Shown in pieces: positions 5,517 to 9,755 of a stretch of DNA of 9,755 nucleotides. Under the pieces are notes generated by a model. The model was not told the DNA's origin, made no database searches, and was given only the letters and a program-made list of their open reading frames with translations. Numbering within the stretch: the stretch's first letter is position 1; each line of letters starts with the position of its first letter. Made by a program: the position numbers and the translations under genes. Where the stretch lies: contig CAJUOD010000104.1 in assembly GCA_910587875.1 (NCBI GenBank), positions 1 through 9,755 on the forward strand, written 5' to 3'. This DNA comes from an uncultured Oscillibacter sp. (GTDB taxonomy: Bacteria > Bacillota > Clostridia > Oscillospirales > Oscillospiraceae).

Positions 5517-8500
5517 TCAGGTGGTTTCCACGGGGACGGCCTCCGCCTCGGGGGCCGGGGCTTCGGGGGCGGCCTCGGGAAGCTCCCCGTTTCTGCGCCC
5601 GAAGAAGGGCCTCCGGGGCTTTTTCGGTTTGTCCTTCCGGCGGAAGATGTGGCTGAGGTTATCGATGACGGAGTAGTACACCGGGGTGAACACCAGGGTG
5701 ACCACGGTGGAGATCACCATGCCCGCGATCATGGTGATGCCCATATCCGACATCATCTCGTTGGTCTCCCCGATTCCCATGGCCATGGGCACCATGGCGA
5801 GAATCGTGGTCAGGGTGGTCATCAGAATGGGCCGCACCCGCAGGGGGCAGGCGTGGAGGATGGCGGTCTCCCGGTCCTCCCCCCGGGCCCGGCGGATCTT
5901 GATGTACTCCACCAGGATGATGGAGGAGTTGACCACCGTGCCCGCCAGCATGATGATGGAGACCAGGGACAGCATGGAGAGGTCCCGCCCCGATACCGGG
6001 AGGCCGAAGAGGGATCCGGTGAAGGCCACGGGGAGGATCAGCATGACCATGACGGGCATGAGGAAGCTCTCGAACTGGACGGCCAGGACGAAGTACACCA
6101 GCAGCAGGGCCGCCGCCAGGGCGATGAGCAGGTCCGTGAAGCTCTCCACCATGGTCTCGTAAGAGCCGTCGGTCTCCACGGCGTAGCCCTGGGGGAAGGT
6201 GTAGCCGTCCAGGATCCCCCAGATAGCCTGGGTCATGGCGGCGGTGTCCCCGCTGACGGTTTCGCCGGAGATGGTGACCTGCCGGGTCTGGTTGGCTCGG
6301 ACAATGGTCTGGGGGGCCTGCTCAATGGAGACGTTCGCCACGGACCCCAGGGGCACCGTGCCGCCCATGGCGGAGGGCACGCCCATGGATTTCAGCGCGT
6401 CCAGGCTCTTGGACGCCGCGCCGCTGCCCCGGACCACCACGTCCAGCTCCCGGCTGTTGATGGTCACTTTGGTGGCGGTGGAGCCCGTGAGCTCGGACCG
6501 GACCGCCTGGCCGATGGCCGCGGCGGTGAGCCCGTACTGGGCGGCGGCCTCCCGGTTCACGGAGACCTTCACCTGGGGCACCTCGTCGGAGAGGGAGCTC
6601 TTCACGTTCACCGCGTCGGGCAGGGCCTCGATTTGCGCGATCAGGTCGTTTGCCAGGAATTCCAGGGTGTCGTAGTCGTCTCCCTCGATGTTGACCGCGA
6701 TGTCTCCCCCGCCGCCCATCAGGGCCTCGGAGTCCGAGGCGGAGACGGTGATCTCACAGCCCGCCACGTCCACCAGGGCCTCCCGGAGGGCCTTGGTGAT
6801 GTCGTTGCTGCTCCGGTCCCGCTGGGATTTGGAGCCCACGTCCATCATCATGGTGACGGACTCGTTGGAGGCGATGTAGAACATCTCCTCGATTTCCGGG
6901 ACCGTCTCCTCCGTGATGGCGGAGACCCGGTCCGCGATGGCGGCGGTCTCGTTCAGCTGGGAGCCGATGGGCATGCTGATGCTCAGGTTCACCATGCCCT
7001 GGTCCATGTCGGGGATCAGCACCATTTTGGTGTTTACCAGAGTGACGCCGAAGAGGACAACCAGCGCCAGGGAGGCCAGCATTCCCAGCCAGAGGTGGTG
7101 GACGAAGTAGTCCAGGGTCTTCAGGTAGAAGGCACTGATTTTCCCCACCAGTTTTTTCACGGGGCCGGGCTCCTTCCCCGCCAGCTTTTCCTGGCGGCGG
7201 CGGACCTTCTCCTCGTCCAGGGTGAAGTAGCAGAGCAGGGGCACCAGGGTCAGGGAGATGACGAGAGACGCGAAAATCAGCGAGGCGATGGTGAGGCAGA
7301 AGTCCCTGAACATCATGCCCGCCATGCCCCCGGTGAGGGCCAGGGGGACGAAGACCGCCTCGGTGGTCAGGGTGGAGGCCAGAACGGAGGAGGTGACCTC
7401 CTTGGTGCCCTCGATGCAGGCGCTCTCCCGGTCGTGGCCCTCGGCGGAGAAGCGGTAGATGTTCTCCAGGACCACGATGGAGTTGTCCACGATCATGCCC
7501 ACGCCCATGGCGATGCCTCCCAGAGACATCATGTTCAGCGTCAGGTTGAAGGCCCGCATGAGGACGAAGACCGTCAGGATGCAGATGGGCATGGACACGG
7601 CGATGGTCAATGTCGCCCCGCCCCGGCGGAGGAACAGCAGCACCACAATGGCCGCCAGCAGCACGCCCTGGAGGATGTTCTGGTAGGCGGCGTCCACCGT
7701 CTGATTGATGTAGTCGCTGGCGAGGTAGGGGGCGGACCAGCGGAGGCTGGGGTTGTCGGCCTTCAGGCTCTCCAGCCGCTTCACCACCTGCTCGGAGACG
7801 TAGACCTCGTTGGCGGCGGACTGCTTGGAGACCTGGAGCACCACACAGGCGGACTCGCCGGACTTCGCCATGGCGTCCATGTCCTTGTCCTCCAGGCGTA
7901 CGTTGGCTACCTCGGCCAGGCGCACGGCCCCGCCGGTGGGCAGGGAGAGGATCATGTTCCGCACGTCCTCCACCGTCTGGAACTTGGCGTCGGTGGAGAC
8001 CGTCAGCTTTTTGGAGCCGTTTTCCAGGCTGCCGCCGGGGTAGATCAGGTTCTGCCCCGCCAGGAACTGGGACACGTAGGAGGCGGAGAGGCCGTAGCCC
8101 GCCGCCCGGGTGGGGTCCAGTTCCACGGCGATCTGCTGGCTGACGCCGCCGTTCACCGTCACCTGGGCCACGCCGTTGATGCGCTCCAGGGCGGGGACCA
8201 CCAGGTCCTCCGCCAGGCTCTGGAGCTGGGCCAGGTCCTCGCCCACCAGGGCGATCATGGCTGTGGGCATCAGGGCGCTGAGGTTCATGTTGATGATGAC
8301 CGGGTCCATGGCGTCCTCCGGGAGGCTCACCATGTCAAACTGCTCCCGGAGCTTGGTGGCGGCGATGTCCAGGTCCGTGCCCTCTACGTAGGTGATCTGG
8401 ATCTGGCAGGAGCCGTCATAGGAGGTGGAGGAGATCTCGTCCACGCCGGGGACGGACATAATGGCGGATTCCAGGGGACGGGTGACCAGCTCCTCAATGT

Positions 8501-8672
8501 CGCTGGGGTTGGCCCCGTTGTAGTAGCAGGCCACCACGGCCATGGGCATCTCCATGTCCGGCAGCAGGGCCATTTGAAGCTGGGTGGAGAACATCAGGCC
8601 GAAGACGCAGATGAGGATGCTGGCCAGGATGGTCGCCACCTTGTGCTGGATGCTCGCTCTGGCGATACTCAT
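5517..8672 (-). CDS. RND-family efflux transporter (AcrB/SwrC-like, HAE1 type)
   Basis: A 1051-aa inner-membrane, proton-driven exporter with the duplicated RND plan. TM1 lies near residues 11-30, the first large outer loop at about 31-330, TM2-6 at about 335-485, TM7 near 527-546, the second outer loop at about 550-845, and TM8-12 at about 848-1005. Family marks include LLPDMEMP after TM1, IYPGGSLENGSKKL (210-223), GMIVDNSIVVLENIYR in TM4 (392-407), VVNSSIILVEY in TM10 (913-923) and PLRVRPILMTTLTTILAMVP in TM11 (943-962). Of the AcrB proton relay, D407 is kept (D396), D408 is Asn (N397), K940 is Val (V914), and R971 and T978 appear as R945 and T952. After TM12 comes a basic patch (RRKDKPKKPRRPFFGRR) and a P/A/E-rich tail. 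The ATG at 8672 follows GGGGAGG (8679-8685), which lies inside the adaptor gene, so translation is coupled. Substrate unknown; SwrC-like pumps export surfactants, drugs or lipids. Confidence 0.93.
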   Translation of the reverse strand: MSIARASIQHKVATILASILICVFGLMFSTQLQMALLPDMEMPMAVVACYYNGANPSDIEELVTRPLESAIMSVPGVDEISSTSYDGSCQIQITYVEGTDLDIAATKLREQFDMVSLPEDAMDPVIINMNLSALMPTAMIALVGEDLAQLQSLAEDLVVPALERINGVAQVTVNGGVSQQIAVELDPTRAAGYGLSASYVSQFLAGQNLIYPGGSLENGSKKLTVSTDAKFQTVEDVRNMILSLPTGGAVRLAEVANVRLEDKDMDAMAKSGESACVVLQVSKQSAANEVYVSEQVVKRLESLKADNPSLRWSAPYLASDYINQTVDAAYQNILQGVLLAAIVVLLFLRRGGATLTIAVSMPICILTVFVLMRAFNLTLNMMSLGGIAMGVGMIVDNSIVVLENIYRFSAEGHDRESACIEGTKEVTSSVLASTLTTEAVFVPLALTGGMAGMMFRDFCLTIASLIFASLVISLTLVPLLCYFTLDEEKVRRRQEKLAGKEPGPVKKLVGKISAFYLKTLDYFVHHLWLGMLASLALVVLFGVTLVNTKMVLIPDMDQGMVNLSISMPIGSQLNETAAIADRVSAITEETVPEIEEMFYIASNESVTMMMDVGSKSQRDRSSNDITKALREALVDVAGCEITVSASDSEALMGGGGDIAVNIEGDDYDTLEFLANDLIAQIEALPDAVNVKSSLSDEVPQVKVSVNREAAAQYGLTAAAIGQAVRSELTGSTATKVTINSRELDVVVRGSGAASKSLDALKSMGVPSAMGGTVPLGSVANVSIEQAPQTIVRANQTRQVTISGETVSGDTAAMTQAIWGILDGYTFPQGYAVETDGSYETMVESFTDLLIALAAALLLVYFVLAVQFESFLMPVMVMLILPVAFTGSLFGLPVSGRDLSMLSLVSIIMLAGTVVNSSIILVEYIKIRRARGEDRETAILHACPLRVRPILMTTLTTILAMVPMAMGIGETNEMMSDMGITMIAGMVISTVVTLVFTPVYYSVIDNLSHIFRRKDKPKKPRRPFFGRRNGELPEAAPEAPAPEAEAVPVETT

Positions 8673-8673
8673 A

Positions 8674-9755
8674 TCATGCCTCCCCGGAGACGATGCGCAC
8701 CGGGTCGCCGTCGTTCAGATAGGCCTGGCCCACGGTGACCAGCCGCTGCCCGGCGGCAAGGCCGGTGAGGACCTCCGTTACGCCGTTGCCGGTGAGGCCC
8801 GTGGAGACCTCCACGTATTTGGCTGTGTCGTTTTCCACCACGAAGACGTACCGGGTCTCGCCCCGGGTCAGCACCGCCTCGGTGGGGACCACGATGGTGT
8901 TCTCGGACACGTCGGTGTGGAAGGTCACGTCGGCGAACATGCCCGCCAGCAGCCCGTCGGTGTCGGAGGGCAGGGAGAGGGTGACGGTGTAGAGCCGGGT
9001 CTGCATATTCGCCGCCCGCTCCACGGAGCGGATGGTGGCCTCAAAGGTCTGGTTCGCCGCGCTGACGGATACGTCCGCCTTGTCCCCCGCCGCCAGCTTG
9101 GGCACCAGGGCTTCGGAAACCTGGACCACGGCCTTCATCTGCTCCGCCCCGTCGATGACGGCCAGGGGAGCCGTGGTGGAGGTGAAGCCTCCCTCGGTGG
9201 CGTTCATGGTCACCAGGGTGCCGCTGCTGGGGGCGATGACGTTGCCCCGGGCGTCCACGTTTTCCAGCACGGTGTCCAGCTGCTCCACATTGGACAGGCT
9301 GCTCTGCATAGAGGCCTCCAGCTGGGAGAGGGTGGAGTTCCGCTGGGCGACGGCGGTCTGGAGCTGGAGCTCCGCCTGATCGATCTCCATCTGGGAGGCC
9401 GCGCCGATTTCATAGAGCTCCTTCAGGTCCCGGACGCTTTTCTCCAGCAGGGCGATCTGCTTTTCAAAGACCGCCGACTGGTCGCTGTAGCTCTGGGCGG
9501 CGGAGCGGTAGCCGATGCTGGCCGCGTTGTGGGAGGCCAGGGTGCTCCCCAGGTCCAGGGTGCACAGCATATCGCCCGCCTTGACCTCGTCGCCCGCCTC
9601 GGCGTAGACGGCGGTGCATTTGGCGCTGACGGCCACCATGATGGTGGACTGGTCCTCCGCCGCCAGCTGACCGGAGACGGTGTTCTCCGTGTAGATGGTG
9701 TCCGCCCCGATCTCCTGGACCTGGACGGCCACGCCCGGGTTGGCGGGCTCTTCCT
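8674..9755 (-). CDS. RND efflux adaptor (membrane-fusion protein, HlyD/AcrA type), N-terminus beyond right edge
   Basis: At least 359 codons are present and the frame is open through the edge (…EEPANPGVAVQVQEIG), so the start and the expected signal peptide or anchor lie outside. A GTG at 9730-9732 is internal and not a credible start. Domain order is that of RND adaptors: a first barrel-sandwich (lipoyl-like) half at about nt 9645-9548 (VSAKCTAVYAEAGDEVKAGD), a long alpha-helical hairpin at about 9537-9253 turning at YEIGAASQMEIDQAELQL, the second lipoyl half at about 9243-9150 (NVIAPSSGTLVTMNATEGG), a beta-barrel domain, and a membrane-proximal domain ending TVGQAYLNDGDPVRIV. It would sit outside the membrane and link the RND transporter to an exit path. 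The stop TGA (8674-8676) is 1 nt from the transporter's start, so the pair is a tightly coupled operon. No outer-membrane factor or regulator is in view. Confidence 0.92.
   Translation of the reverse strand, partial: EEPANPGVAVQVQEIGADTIYTENTVSGQLAAEDQSTIMVAVSAKCTAVYAEAGDEVKAGDMLCTLDLGSTLASHNAASIGYRSAAQSYSDQSAVFEKQIALLEKSVRDLKELYEIGAASQMEIDQAELQLQTAVAQRNSTLSQLEASMQSSLSNVEQLDTVLENVDARGNVIAPSSGTLVTMNATEGGFTSTTAPLAVIDGAEQMKAVVQVSEALVPKLAAGDKADVSVSAANQTFEATIRSVERAANMQTRLYTVTLSLPSDTDGLLAGMFADVTFHTDVSENTIVVPTEAVLTRGETRYVFVVENDTAKYVEVSTGLTGNGVTEVLTGLAAGQRLVTVGQAYLNDGDPVRIVSGEA

Noticed and set aside
5649..8738. A very long open frame (1029 codons) on the plus strand, antisense to the RND transporter
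   Set aside because: Its predicted protein is dominated by G, H, D, V and Q with no family motif. The minus-strand frame has full RND motifs, a ribosome site and operon context. GC-rich codon bias readily keeps an antisense frame open.
9730..9732. GTG as the start of the RND adaptor
   Set aside because: The frame stays open to the window edge, no ribosome site precedes the GTG, and RND adaptors need a signal peptide or anchor before this point. The gene is treated as partial.

Overview
The window looks like ordinary, vertically inherited chromosome from a high-G+C member of the Clostridia. The Oscillospiraceae (Flavonifractor/Lawsonibacter/Intestinimonas-like gut anaerobes) are my best guess. 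The basis is the very GC-rich coding sequence with strong G/C third-position bias, the strong AAAGGAGG-type ribosome binding sites, a SigW-like ECF promoter, a TmcAL-type tRNA acetate ligase, a YetF (DUF421)/DUF4363 pair, and an RND pump of the kind found in Firmicutes. I see no IS element, phage gene, tRNA, rRNA or CRISPR array. Gene assignment rests on recognised motifs only; no database search was possible.

Layout, left to right. (a) Positions 1-138, minus strand: the first 46 codons of an ECF sigma factor that runs off the left edge, with a candidate self-recognised promoter (TGAAAC-N17-CGTT) in front of it. (b) 290-1353, plus strand: a two-gene unit, a YetF/DUF421 membrane protein overlapping by 4 bp a small DUF4363 membrane-anchored protein; a perfect 16-bp hairpin follows. 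(c) 1401-3202, minus strand: acetate kinase ackA followed 32 bp later by a charged, probably coiled-coil 190-aa protein of unknown function. ackA has a clear extended -10 promoter and a hairpin at the expected 5' end of its mRNA. (d) 3397-5468, plus strand, divergent from ackA: tmcAL (acetate- and ATP-dependent acetylation of elongator tRNA-Met) and, 17 bp later, a lipoprotein with an RsiV-like DUF3298 domain; a bidirectional terminator follows. (e) 5517 to the right edge, minus strand: an RND efflux pair, with the membrane-fusion/adaptor protein (N-terminus outside the window) translationally coupled to a 1051-aa RND transporter.

How the genes may work together: ackA and tmcAL share an intergenic region. 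One enzyme makes acetate and ATP from acetyl phosphate, and the other consumes acetate and ATP to modify the tRNA-Met wobble base, so co-regulation is plausible but unproven. The adaptor and RND transporter form one export machine. The other neighbourhoods (the ECF sigma next to YetF, and the DUF3298 lipoprotein behind tmcAL) suggest envelope functions but prove nothing. I did not find a convincing previously undescribed system. The most useful leads are the uncharacterised ackA partner, the DUF421-DUF4363 unit, the sensor-only DUF3298 lipoprotein, and the altered proton-relay residues of the RND transporter.
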